NCBI GenBank assembly: GCA_016928915.1
Contig: JAFGJT010000011.1
Span: 1 to 61,709 of the forward strand
Length of the DNA stretch: 61,709 bases
From: Candidatus Peregrinibacteria bacterium
Lineage (GTDB): Bacteria; Patescibacteriota; Gracilibacteria; UBA1369; PNNO01
Direction: 5' to 3'
Shown here: one piece after another, positions 17,587 through 26,322 of the stretch
Layout of the letters: every line of letters begins with the position of its first letter
Position numbering within the stretch: the first letter of the stretch is position 1
The notes under the pieces: model-generated
Told to the model about the DNA's origin: nothing
The model's input: only the letters and a program-made list of their open reading frames with translations
Databases searched by the model: none
Made by a program: the position numbers and the translations under genes

Positions 17587-18660
17587 ATGGTGAAATTTTT
17601 TTCTAAAACAAGGCTTAAAACGGGAATCTTAATTATTGTGTTTTCCGCTTTGTTTTGTATTTTGTTTGTTCTTTCCGCTCTTGGAGGACTGCGTTATTTT
17701 ATCCCGTATTATTTTGAGATAGCGGGTCCGCCTTTTTCTGAAAAATCTTATCTTGTGCTTTTTCAGAATGAAAAACAGCTTACCCCGAGCGGAGGCGCTA
17801 TAACGCGCTATGGCATAATCAGGTTCTCAAACGGTTTTTTTGCAGGACTTGAAAAAAAAGACACACCAATAATCGCATGCACTGATCCGGATTTCACAAA
17901 ATGTCTGCCTGAAACAGGTGAAATATATGATGGAATTTTCGCCGTGAATTCCCGAATTTATGAAAAGCTTAAAGACACTTCGTTTTCTCCGCTTGCGTGG
18001 CGCAATATAAGTGACATAATCGTTCGGGGGCTTAATGAAAAAGATATTCAGCTAAACTTTTTTTCCGGCAATCTGCAAAAAAAAATCAGCGCAAAGGGGT
18101 GGAGCAGCAAAATGTCCGTGCCCCGCAAGGATTTTTTGGCAATTGTTGATTCCAATATTTCCGGCAACAATGTAAATCAGTATATAAAGCGCGATATAGA
18201 CTACCGCGTTGATCTTTCGGACTTTAAAGCAAAATTAACTGTTACTCTGGAAAATTTTGCGCCATCTTTGACTGAACATGATGATAATACTTATAAATCC
18301 GAACTTAAAATTTATCTTGCACCCGGAACCGAACTTCAAAAAGCAGCTGTGCTCACACTTCCCGTTGAGTCTTTGGAATATGCGATTTATTCGACTAATA
18401 TAACCTTAAAGCCCGGCGATCGAAAGGTCGTTGACTATACTTTTATTATGTCCGAGGAAATACTTAAAGAAAATTCATATCACCTTGATATAATAAAGCA
18501 GCCAGGTACAAATCAGGATTATTATTCCGTGATAGTTGAAAATCCACAAAAATGGACACCCGCGAGCAGTGACTTTGAAATAACCGATAATACTGCAGTA
18601 TGGAGAGGTTTTCTTAATAAAGACGCGTCCTTGAATTTTTCAATAACCAAGAATCCGTGA
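17587..18660 (+). CDS. DUF4012-like membrane protein
   Basis: An N-terminal transmembrane helix (TGILIIVFSALFCILFVLSAL) leads into an outer domain with YLVLFQNEKQLTPSGGAI, close to the DUF4012 signature of large CPR surface proteins, and later FLAIVDSNISGNN, the second DUF4012 landmark. At 357 residues it is shorter than typical members (often 500-700), lacking most of the long N-terminal region. No enzyme motif is visible. Follows lysS closely. Confidence 0.65.
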   Translation: MVKFFSKTRLKTGILIIVFSALFCILFVLSALGGLRYFIPYYFEIAGPPFSEKSYLVLFQNEKQLTPSGGAITRYGIIRFSNGFFAGLEKKDTPIIACTDPDFTKCLPETGEIYDGIFAVNSRIYEKLKDTSFSPLAWRNISDIIVRGLNEKDIQLNFFSGNLQKKISAKGWSSKMSVPRKDFLAIVDSNISGNNVNQYIKRDIDYRVDLSDFKAKLTVTLENFAPSLTEHDDNTYKSELKIYLAPGTELQKAAVLTLPVESLEYAIYSTNITLKPGDRKVVDYTFIMSEEILKENSYHLDIIKQPGTNQDYYSVIVENPQKWTPASSDFEITDNTAVWRGFLNKDASLNFSITKNP

Positions 18661-18732
18661 AAAACATCGCACAGCGGTTTATTTAAGTATGTTTATCAAA
18701 CTTTTTTTAAATATTTACATACCTGTACAAAG

Positions 18733-19470
18733 ATGTGTTTTACAATCACCCTAAAATCAGATTTAAAGAAAGCCGAAAAAAGGTTTAAGGCAAAATTTGC
18801 AGAGCCAAAAAATATTATACCCATTTTTTACAGTTCCGCTTTCACCTTGCCTTCACATCCTGTGATCTTAAATAATGATCCATCATCAATAATTCTCGCT
18901 AAATGGGGGTTGATTCCTCACTGGATAAAAGATGCCGAATTCGCTGAAAAAATTCGTAAACAAACCTTTAATTCAAGAGCTGAAACGATATTTGTTAAAC
19001 CGACATTCCGTAATCAGATAAAGCAAAAAAGGTGCATGGTAATTGTTGACGGATTTTTTGAATGGAGGGAATTTAAAGGGAAAAAATATCCGTATTATAT
19101 TTTTATGAAAAATGAGGAGCCTTTTGCTTTTGCAGGCATCTGGGATGAATGGATTGCGCCGGATTCAGGGGAAATAATTAAAACTTTTTCAGTAATAACA
19201 TGCGATGCGAACGATCTTCTTTCCAAAATCCATAATACAAAAAAAAGAATGCCGGTGATTCTAGATAAACAGGACGAAGAGAAATGGCTCAATAATGGGC
19301 TTGATAAGGCTGACATCGAAAAATTATTAAAACCTTATAAAGAAAATGACCTTGAAGCCTATACTGTCTCAAAAATGATTACACAACGCGGAGTTGAAAA
19401 AAACACTCCGGAAATTTTAAAACCCTTTGATTACCCGGAATTAAATAGTAAAATCGGGATGAATAATTAA
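18733..19470 (+). CDS. SRAP (YedK/HMCES) family protein
   Basis: SOS-response-associated peptidase family; these proteins form a covalent bond with abasic sites in single-stranded DNA and shield them. The catalytic Cys is residue 2 (MCFTI), which fixes the start at 18733. Other family marks are FNSRAETI, DGFFEWRE and the His of HNTKKRMPVIL. Length 245 is slightly longer than E. coli YedK. No LexA-like box was seen upstream. Confidence 0.93.
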   Translation: MCFTITLKSDLKKAEKRFKAKFAEPKNIIPIFYSSAFTLPSHPVILNNDPSSIILAKWGLIPHWIKDAEFAEKIRKQTFNSRAETIFVKPTFRNQIKQKRCMVIVDGFFEWREFKGKKYPYYIFMKNEEPFAFAGIWDEWIAPDSGEIIKTFSVITCDANDLLSKIHNTKKRMPVILDKQDEEKWLNNGLDKADIEKLLKPYKENDLEAYTVSKMITQRGVEKNTPEILKPFDYPELNSKIGMNN

Positions 19471-19481
19471 CAGGTTGGTGT

Positions 19482-21293
19482 ATGGATAAAATTGCGATTC
19501 TTGATTTCGGAGGGCAGTATGCGCATTTAATAGCCAACAGGATAAGAAGACTTGGGGTTTATTCCGAAATACGCGATTGCGATACGGCCGCGGAGGAATT
19601 AAAAGAATATAAAGGTCTGATTTTATCGGGCGGTCCGCAGAGTGTTTATGACGAAGGCGCGCCAAAATGCGATATCAATATTTTTAATCTTGGTATACCT
19701 ATTCTTGGTATCTGTTACGGGCTGCATATAATGATTCAGTCTCTTGGCGGCAAAGTTATGCCCGGCAAAATCAAAGAATACGGAAAAACAACGCTCAAGG
19801 TTTTAAATAAACAGGATATTTTTGAAGGACTTTCCGATGCTGAAACGGTCTGGATGAGCCATGGAGATGAAGCCGCGGGTCTTCCGGAGGGTTTTGAAAA
19901 AACCGCCTCAACCGAGCCGTGTGTAAATGCGGGTATAGCGAATTTTGCAAAAAAACTTTATGCGATTCAGTTCCACCCTGAGGTTACCCATACAATAAAT
20001 GGCAATAAAATTCTGGAAAATTTTTTGAATATCTGCGATGCAAAAAAAGAATGGAATCTTGATTTTTTTATTGAAAAAGAGATTGCCGCAATCAAAGATA
20101 AAGTGGGCAATAAAAAGGTTTTTATGCTTATTTCGGGCGGAGTCGATTCAACGGTTGCATACTCGCTTATACAAAATGCCATCGGCACAAAAAACACCTA
20201 TGGGCTGTTTGTTGATACGGGTTTTATTAGACTGCATGAAAGAGAAGAAGTTGAAGAAGCCTATAAAAAGGCGAGTATCGAAAACGTTCATTTCTTTTAT
20301 GCGGCCGATAAGTTTTTCGGCGCTTTAAAAGAAGTATATGATCCTGAAACAAAACGAAAAATAATTGGCGACAAGTTTATTGAAATACAAAAAATCATTG
20401 CGGATGAGCTAAAGTTAAATCCTGAGGAATGGCTTCTCGGGCAGGGAACGATTTATCCCGACACAATAGAAACCGGCGGCACACGTCATGCCGATAAAAT
20501 AAAAACGCACCACAACCGCGTTGAACAAATCCGGCAGTTAATTGAAGCGGGCAAAATTATTGAGCCGCTTACCCAGTTATATAAGGACGAAGTGAGAGAA
20601 GTGGGAACAAAACTCGGTCTACCCGACAGCATAGTGTGGCGGCACCCGTTTCCGGGCCCCGGGCTTGCGGTGCGATGCCTATGCGCGGATAAAATCGATT
20701 ATCCTGAAAATCATGAAGCGCTGGAACAAGAAATTAACGATTTTATTGCCAAGTACAAATTAACAGGCAAAATTTTACCCATTAAAAGCGTGGGGGTGCA
20801 GGGCGACGCAAGAACTTACAAACATCCGTTTCTGCTGGCAATGCATAAAGACACGAATCGCGACTGGGATATGCTGGAAACAGTTTCAACGGAAATCACA
20901 AACAGGTTCGGAAGTATAAACAGAGTGCTTTTAAAACTTCATCCGAGGGGGATTGTAAGCATGAATGTAAAGCCGGGATATTTAACAAAAGAAAGGATAG
21001 AGCTTTTGCAGAGAGCGGATTTTAGAGTGACTCAGTTTATTAAATACCATAAAAATTATAAGGATATATGGCAGTTCCCCACTGTTCTTCTGCCTCTTTC
21101 TTTAAACGACAAGCACGGTGAATGTATAGTTCTGCGGCCCGTCAACTCCGAAGAGGCCATGACTGCAAATTTTTACCGCATGCAGTGGAAATGGGTTGAC
21201 GAGCTGACCGAAGGTTTTAGGGAGCTGCCCGAAATTGACGGTGTTTTTTATGATATTACAAACAAACCGCCGGCAACAATAGAGTGGGAATAA
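19482..21293 (+). CDS. guaA: GMP synthase (glutamine-hydrolysing), long form
   Basis: Converts XMP to GMP using glutamine and ATP. N-terminal class I amidotransferase with Cys in GICYGLH and His-Glu in FHPEVTH; then the ATP-PPase with P-loop SGGVDSTVAYS and the dimerisation/XMP-binding end. At 603 residues it is ~80 longer than most bacterial GuaA (510-525). The extra sequence is in the C-terminal half, between FPGPGLAVR and the terminal TNKPPATIEWE, as in the long form known from eukaryotes. Gap to the SRAP gene is 11 bases. Confidence 0.96.
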   Translation: MDKIAILDFGGQYAHLIANRIRRLGVYSEIRDCDTAAEELKEYKGLILSGGPQSVYDEGAPKCDINIFNLGIPILGICYGLHIMIQSLGGKVMPGKIKEYGKTTLKVLNKQDIFEGLSDAETVWMSHGDEAAGLPEGFEKTASTEPCVNAGIANFAKKLYAIQFHPEVTHTINGNKILENFLNICDAKKEWNLDFFIEKEIAAIKDKVGNKKVFMLISGGVDSTVAYSLIQNAIGTKNTYGLFVDTGFIRLHEREEVEEAYKKASIENVHFFYAADKFFGALKEVYDPETKRKIIGDKFIEIQKIIADELKLNPEEWLLGQGTIYPDTIETGGTRHADKIKTHHNRVEQIRQLIEAGKIIEPLTQLYKDEVREVGTKLGLPDSIVWRHPFPGPGLAVRCLCADKIDYPENHEALEQEINDFIAKYKLTGKILPIKSVGVQGDARTYKHPFLLAMHKDTNRDWDMLETVSTEITNRFGSINRVLLKLHPRGIVSMNVKPGYLTKERIELLQRADFRVTQFIKYHKNYKDIWQFPTVLLPLSLNDKHGECIVLRPVNSEEAMTANFYRMQWKWVDELTEGFRELPEIDGVFYDITNKPPATIEWE

Positions 21294-22460
21294 TTACAAT
21301 GCGGCTGTAATAATTATTCCGGCCACAAGCGGTATCATTATATTATCGTCTACTTCAAAGTTTCTTTTTTTCCAGCCCAGATCCAGCGACTCAAAAAACA
21401 TGCTCACAAAACTGGCCAGAAATGCCGGCCAGATCGGCACAAAAATCAACGCGGCAAGAGTGCTTAGGATAACGGCAATTATGGTTCCCTCGACCTTCTT
21501 TTTTTCATTAAAAGGATTTGTAATTTTACCAAAATACCTTCCTACAATATTTGTTACCGAGTCTCCAACCGCTAAAATCATAATCGCGGCCATGGCAATA
21601 TTTTTTTCAAAAATAAAAGTCGTTAACGCGGCTCCAAGAACAAGAAAAAAAGAACCCCTTCCGGGAAATCTTGCGATATGATGCGGACGCTCAAAAACCA
21701 AAAGTATTTTATGCAAAACCGGTATATAGATTTTTCGAGCCGCCAGAACAAGTATTCCGCCCATAAAAACCGCGACAAAAAGTATAAAAGAGTTCAAAAG
21801 CTGAAGTTTAAGCAAAAAAACTATTGATACGCCGATAATCATATGGGCCGCCTGCCTTCGAAGTTCCAGTTTGTCTGAAATTTGCGATTCAAACCATGTA
21901 ATAAAATGATACTTTTTTTCGTATGCAAGCAGGCCGTAGGTTGAAAAAAGCCCAATAAAGCCTCCCGCCGCTATATCGCTTAAAGTATGAACTCCAAGAT
22001 ATGCCCTGCTTAAAATAATCAGACCGATAAACAAATAAATAAAATATCTGCTTTTCTTTCCAAAAATATATTTAATATATGGCAGCAGGGAGCACATAAG
22101 CGCAGTATGAATACTCGGAAATGCAAAACCGGAAGCAATAAATACAGGGTCCGTGCTTTCAAGAATGTACGGCCTTGGAACCTGAAAAATCAGTTTCAAT
22201 AAAAAGGCGGTTTCAAATGCAATAATCGCGGTTAAACACATAAACAACAGAAATCTGTATTTTTTATATTTAAGAGCGGCCGCCAAAATTAATGCGCCCA
22301 AAAACACAATCCCGAAATCCGTTATAAAAAACATGAACGATATAATGTTTTCTTCCTGAAGGATTTTCATCAAATCCGCGAACATTTCATCAAAAAAGAA
22401 ACTAAAAAAAACCACAAGAATTGCAGCGATCAGGTAAATTTTTAACTTTTTTATTTCCAT
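21294..22460 (-). CDS. PAP2 phosphatase fused to a CTP-dependent lipid (polyprenol/dolichol-type) kinase
   Basis: Two membrane enzymes in one chain. Residues 1-185 are a PAP2 phosphatase: K89...RP (96-97), PSIH (115-118) and SR-x5-H-x3-D (151-162). Residues ~198-388 match the dolichol/phytol kinase family: RRQAAHM, AVGDSVTNIVGRYFGK (298-312), NEKKKVEGT (318-326) and the terminal DDNIMIPL. PAP2 enzymes remove phosphate from lipids such as undecaprenyl diphosphate; this kinase family phosphorylates isoprenoid alcohols or diacylglycerol with CTP. The gene overlaps murI by 10 bases, so a role in keeping undecaprenyl phosphate available for wall synthesis is likely but inferred. Confidence 0.82.
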   Translation of the reverse strand: MEIKKLKIYLIAAILVVFFSFFFDEMFADLMKILQEENIISFMFFITDFGIVFLGALILAAALKYKKYRFLLFMCLTAIIAFETAFLLKLIFQVPRPYILESTDPVFIASGFAFPSIHTALMCSLLPYIKYIFGKKSRYFIYLFIGLIILSRAYLGVHTLSDIAAGGFIGLFSTYGLLAYEKKYHFITWFESQISDKLELRRQAAHMIIGVSIVFLLKLQLLNSFILFVAVFMGGILVLAARKIYIPVLHKILLVFERPHHIARFPGRGSFFLVLGAALTTFIFEKNIAMAAIMILAVGDSVTNIVGRYFGKITNPFNEKKKVEGTIIAVILSTLAALIFVPIWPAFLASFVSMFFESLDLGWKKRNFEVDDNIMIPLVAGIIITAAL

Positions 22461-23266
22461 ATCTGCACTTTTTTTACTTCCTTAATATTTAAATGCAGCT
22501 CCCTGTTTGCAAATTCCATAAACTTTTCCGGAGAATCGGTTGTCATATATTGGCGTGTATGGTTTTTTTGAAGCATTTCTTCAATTTCCGGGTGTCGGCC
22601 TAAATAATCCTTAAGGCTTAAAGCGGTGATTTTACCCGTGTCGAGCACTTTTATGCGCCTGCCCGCGTATTTTTGGAAATCATTATGCATTAAAGGATAA
22701 TGCGTGCATCCAAGGATCAACACGTCGATATTTGCTGATTTTAAGGGTTTTAAATATGTTTTTAAAATTTTTCTGGCTTCGGGTTTGTGATGCCAGCGCT
22801 CTTCAATAAGCGGCACAAGGAGCGGGCAGGCGCGGCTAAAAACTTTAACGCTTTCGTTTAAATGCTTCAATTCAGCATCGTATGCTTTTGACTCAATCGT
22901 GCCGCGTGTACCCACAACGCCTATACGGTAAGTTTTTGTTATTTCAACGGCTTTTTCAGCTACCGGTTTGATTACTCCCAAGATCTTTTTACTTTTATCG
23001 CCGGTATCGCGCAGATATTTCTGCTGAAGGTGTCTCAGGGCAAGTGAACTTACAGTATTGCACGCTGTAATAATCAGGGAAGCGCCTTGCGCAAATAAAA
23101 ATTCCACAGCTTCTTCGCTGTATTTTTTTACCGTATCCCGGCTGCGTATTCCATACGGCGCGCGCGCATTATCCCCCAGATACATATAATCATACTCCGG
23201 CAGTATCTTTAAAAGCGGTTTTAATACAGTGAGCCCGCCATATCCTGAATCAAAAATACCAATCAT
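22451..23266 (-). CDS. murI: Glutamate racemase
   Basis: Makes D-glutamate for peptidoglycan. 271 residues, normal length. The two catalytic Cys lie in ITACNTVSS and LGCTHYPLM, and the N-terminus IFDSGYGGLTVLK and LGDNARAPYG are diagnostic. It is upstream of, and overlaps, the PAP2-kinase fusion, forming a two-gene minus-strand unit. Confidence 0.97.
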   Translation of the reverse strand: MIGIFDSGYGGLTVLKPLLKILPEYDYMYLGDNARAPYGIRSRDTVKKYSEEAVEFLFAQGASLIITACNTVSSLALRHLQQKYLRDTGDKSKKILGVIKPVAEKAVEITKTYRIGVVGTRGTIESKAYDAELKHLNESVKVFSRACPLLVPLIEERWHHKPEARKILKTYLKPLKSANIDVLILGCTHYPLMHNDFQKYAGRRIKVLDTGKITALSLKDYLGRHPEIEEMLQKNHTRQYMTTDSPEKFMEFANRELHLNIKEVKKVQIWK

Positions 23267-23370
23267 ACTATAGTTTTATCCTGTATTTTAAATAATGAAA
23301 AGAGAATTAATTATGATTAGACTTTTATAGTCGTATTTAATATTATTGTTTTGCAATAAACAAGCATTTA

Positions 23371-24099
23371 ATGAGCAACTCTATAAAAATAATTTCGGTT
23401 TGTACGGGTATTTTTGTGGGAGTTTTAATGACTGTTCAGTTCAGAACGTCCACTCCGGCCGCAAGCTCTTATCCGCTTGACCAGCTTGAGGCGCAAAAGC
23501 AGCTTATAAAAGAATATATTGATGAAGAGGCTGTATTAAAAAGCCGCATAAGCCTGCTGCGTGATAAAATAGACACTTCGCTTAAAAACAACGAAGCTTT
23601 AATTAAAACTTCAAATCTTGAAACATTAAACAGGCTCAAGGCATCAATGGGGTTAACGTTAAAATCCGGCGAGGGCTTTACAATTGAACTTAACGATTCG
23701 CCGTTTATTGACCGCGATAACATTCCAAAAGAAGAGCCCGGTCTTGTGTATGCAGCTGATATTCGCGATCTGGTTAATCTGTTAAGAAGTCATAAGGTGG
23801 AGGGCATAGCCATAAACGGCCAACGGGTCATTGCAGCGTCAACAATAACCTCCGTAGGAAATACCGTGATGATAAACAATTCGCATCTGGCTCCCCCTTT
23901 TACGGTGTCCGCTATAGGCGATTTTGATTCACTCATGCTGCGTTTGCAGGACCCGGCCACGCTGACGGATCTTCAAAAACGCGTTACAGAAAACGGTATA
24001 CGCTTTTCAATTCAAAAATCTCCATATGTAATTCTACCGGTTTATAACGGGCTTTTTCATACAAATTTTATTCAAGCAGCAACAAATGAAACTATTTAA
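23371..24099 (+). CDS. DUF881 family membrane protein (first of pair)
   Basis: One N-terminal transmembrane helix (IISVCTGIFVGVLMTVQF), a coiled-coil stretch (about 35-85) and the DUF881 domain (LVNLLRSHKVEGIAINGQRVIAAS; HLAPPFTVSAIGD). The family is found next to division and sporulation genes in Gram-positive bacteria, and the fold resembles the dimerising part of septal/pilus proteins. Function is unproven. It overlaps the second DUF881 gene by 14 bases, so the two products probably work together. Confidence 0.85.
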   Translation: MSNSIKIISVCTGIFVGVLMTVQFRTSTPAASSYPLDQLEAQKQLIKEYIDEEAVLKSRISLLRDKIDTSLKNNEALIKTSNLETLNRLKASMGLTLKSGEGFTIELNDSPFIDRDNIPKEEPGLVYAADIRDLVNLLRSHKVEGIAINGQRVIAASTITSVGNTVMINNSHLAPPFTVSAIGDFDSLMLRLQDPATLTDLQKRVTENGIRFSIQKSPYVILPVYNGLFHTNFIQAATNETI

Positions 24100-24742
24100 A
24101 CAAAATACAGAATACACAACGCCTCAAATAATAATCCTGGCCGCAACAGGACTTCTTCTCGGGTTCCTGCTGATTACCCAATCCAGATATTTTACAAGTT
24201 ATGTAACCACTCTGGGTCGTGATTCGGGTGAGAATGTTTTTAGAAAAATTCAGATGCTCAAAACTTCAAATAATGACCTTGCCGAAGAAATCAGTAAACT
24301 TGAATTACAGCTGCAGGAGGTGTCAAATCAGGCTCTGGCCCTGGAAACAATCAATAAAGATATTCAAAAAAACAAGCTTATTACCGGCGATATTGCGATT
24401 TATGGTCCAGGCATTGAAATCGAAATCGGCACCCAACTTTCCGATATCTGGTTTACGGATATTGTAAATGAACTTTTTGCAGCGGGCGTGCAGGCGGTTT
24501 CAATCAACAGTCTTCGTCTTACGGATACCACGATCGGTTTCGACAAACTGCCAAACGGACAAATAATGCTTAATAATGTTATTTTAACTCCGCCTTATAA
24601 ATTTGCGGTAATCGGCGAAAAAACCAATATTAAACAGGTTATTGAAACATCCGGCGGAATTATAGAAAGACTTAAATCCACATATCAGGATTTTAATTAC
24701 AAAATTACCGAAAAAGACCGTATAGAAATGTCTAAAATTTAA
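24086..24742 (+). CDS. DUF881 family membrane protein (second of pair)
   Basis: Same architecture as its neighbour: transmembrane helix (IIILAATGLLLGFLLI), coiled coil (about 45-95) and DUF881 domain (IVNELFAAGVQAVSINSLRL; ILTPPYKFAVIGE). The sequence is clearly related to but diverged from the first copy, consistent with an old duplication and a heterodimer. Its last 4 bases overlap the convergent HTH gene. Confidence 0.85.
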   Translation: MKLFKQNTEYTTPQIIILAATGLLLGFLLITQSRYFTSYVTTLGRDSGENVFRKIQMLKTSNNDLAEEISKLELQLQEVSNQALALETINKDIQKNKLITGDIAIYGPGIEIEIGTQLSDIWFTDIVNELFAAGVQAVSINSLRLTDTTIGFDKLPNGQIMLNNVILTPPYKFAVIGEKTNIKQVIETSGGIIERLKSTYQDFNYKITEKDRIEMSKI

Positions 24743-25272
24743 AAATAAGCCAGGATTATCCAGATCGGCTGAAAAGCAAGTATAACCCCCAAAGTTATAT
24801 AAAGAATTCTTTTATTGAAAATTTCTTTTTTATGGCCCGTTAAAAGCGCCTGATGCTCAAGCAAAGGCACGCTGGCCTTGAGCTGCGATTCAAGCTGACC
24901 CACTCTGTAATTGGCTCCTTCAAGCCTCTGCTGAAAATTTTTCACATCTTCCCTGATTTCATCGTAAAGTTTTTTGTAAACTCTTTCTTCAACGCTGTTT
25001 ACAAGGTCCGATTCCTGCACCTGTTCATTATTTTCAAGCCTCTCTATTCTAATAGTCTGCGAATGGGGCTGTTTGTGAATCGGCGTGTGTGTGCGCGTTT
25101 GTTTTACATGTGTTATAAGCTCTTCTTCGTTTAATAAAATTCTGCCCGCAATATTTTTTGAGGTAATAATTCTTTTGTTAATATATCTGTCGAGAGTTCT
25201 AACAGATACTTTTAACATCTGCGCCGCCTGTTTTCTGCTTATTTTGTATGCTCCCTGTACATTTGGAACCAT
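24739..25272 (-). CDS. Membrane-anchored helix-turn-helix protein
   Basis: The N-terminus (about 8-55) is an excisionase/MerR-like HTH (SRKQAAQMLKVSVRTLDRYI; GRILLNEEELITHV). Then come a His/Thr-rich linker, a coiled coil (about 85-140) and one C-terminal transmembrane helix (ILYITLGVILAFQPIWIILAYF). There is no effector domain. A DNA-binding head on a membrane-tied coiled coil recalls chromosome anchors such as RacA, though here with a true membrane helix. Convergent with the DUF881 pair. Function is unknown; a tethered regulator is the alternative. Confidence 0.75.
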   Translation of the reverse strand: MVPNVQGAYKISRKQAAQMLKVSVRTLDRYINKRIITSKNIAGRILLNEEELITHVKQTRTHTPIHKQPHSQTIRIERLENNEQVQESDLVNSVEERVYKKLYDEIREDVKNFQQRLEGANYRVGQLESQLKASVPLLEHQALLTGHKKEIFNKRILYITLGVILAFQPIWIILAYF

Positions 25273-25363
25273 AGTCTTGACAACATTAAATATTTGATCG
25301 CTATAAATATAAAGAGTTTTTTTAAATTTGTCAAAAGGTAATTATTATGTTATTTTGTTGCAT

Positions 25364-25903
25364 ATGATTAAAAAATTAGCTTCGGATGAGATCCTTAAGG
25401 CAAAACCATCTATTGAACGGGTGCGAAAATTAAAAAGGATGCCGATATATATAATTGCCGATAACATCAGGAGTTTATATAATGTAGGAGCTATTTTTAG
25501 AACTTCCGACGGGATTCTGGCGGAAAAAATTTATTTATGCGGAATGACAGGCATTCCTCCGCGCAGAGAAATTCAAAAAACATCACTCGGAGCATGCGAA
25601 GTTGTACCGTGGGAATACCGTGAAAACTCAGTAAGTGCCATTAAAGAGCTTAAAAAGAAGGGAGTACAGATTGTCGCACTGGAATTAACCCATTCGTCCC
25701 AAAATTATGCTGATACTGAATTCGAATTTCCCTGCGCGCTGATAGTCGGTCACGAAATAAACGGCATTAATGATGAAATTATGCAGTATGTTGATAAGGC
25801 GATTGATATTCCAATGCTGGGCAGAGCAAATTCTTTAAATGTTGCCACTGCATTCGGAATTGCTGCGTACCAGATATTACATAAATATAAAAAATCATGC
25901 TGA
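25364..25903 (+). CDS. SpoU/TrmH family RNA 2'-O-methyltransferase
   Basis: Knotted SPOUT-class enzyme using SAM to methylate a ribose in tRNA or rRNA. Marks: IIADNIRSLYNVGAIFRTSDG (motif 1 NVGAIFR), ALIVGHEINGI (motif 2) and IPMLGRANSLNVATAFGI (motif 3). At 179 residues it is a bare catalytic domain without an L30e-like binding domain. The exact target cannot be told. The ATG at 25364 is chosen; a TTG at 25328 lies in the leader. Overlaps ybeY by 7 bases. Confidence 0.88.
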   Translation: MIKKLASDEILKAKPSIERVRKLKRMPIYIIADNIRSLYNVGAIFRTSDGILAEKIYLCGMTGIPPRREIQKTSLGACEVVPWEYRENSVSAIKELKKKGVQIVALELTHSSQNYADTEFEFPCALIVGHEINGINDEIMQYVDKAIDIPMLGRANSLNVATAFGIAAYQILHKYKKSC

Positions 25904-26322
25904 ATCTTGAATATTATAACGAGACCGGGCATCCCGTATCTGCTGTAATTTTTGAAGAACTTCTTGATGTGATTAATCAAAAAATCCCTCAAAAAAACAA
26001 GGCTCTCATCACTCTTACGCTGGTTAATAAAAAACTCATCCGACAGATAAATAAAAAATACAGAAAAACAGATGCCCCAACGGATGTTATCTCTCTTAGT
26101 TATTTAAACACCGACTACCCGGGACAGAACATTCTGGGGGAAATTTTTATATGCGTTGATATTGCCGAAAGACAAGCCAAAGAGCACGGCCACGACCTTC
26201 GGACGGAACTAAAATTTCTTTTTGTGCACGGGGTTCTTCACTGCATAGGATACGAACATGCAACCGAAGAAGACTTTGAAACAATGATGATGCTTACTAA
26301 CCGGATTTTAAAGTCAGCCTAA
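25897..26322 (+). CDS. ybeY: Endoribonuclease YbeY
   Basis: Metal-dependent RNase for 16S rRNA 3'-end maturation and ribosome quality control. 141 residues. The zinc-site motif appears as HGVLHCIGYEH (family H-G-x-L-H-L-x-G-Y-D-H), with INKKYRKTDAPTDVIS upstream. Pairing with an rRNA-type methyltransferase in one operon fits ribosome maturation. Its 3' end overlaps the convergent decarboxylase gene by 26 bases. Confidence 0.95.
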   Translation: MLNLEYYNETGHPVSAVIFEELLDVINQKIPQKNKALITLTLVNKKLIRQINKKYRKTDAPTDVISLSYLNTDYPGQNILGEIFICVDIAERQAKEHGHDLRTELKFLFVHGVLHCIGYEHATEEDFETMMMLTNRILKSA

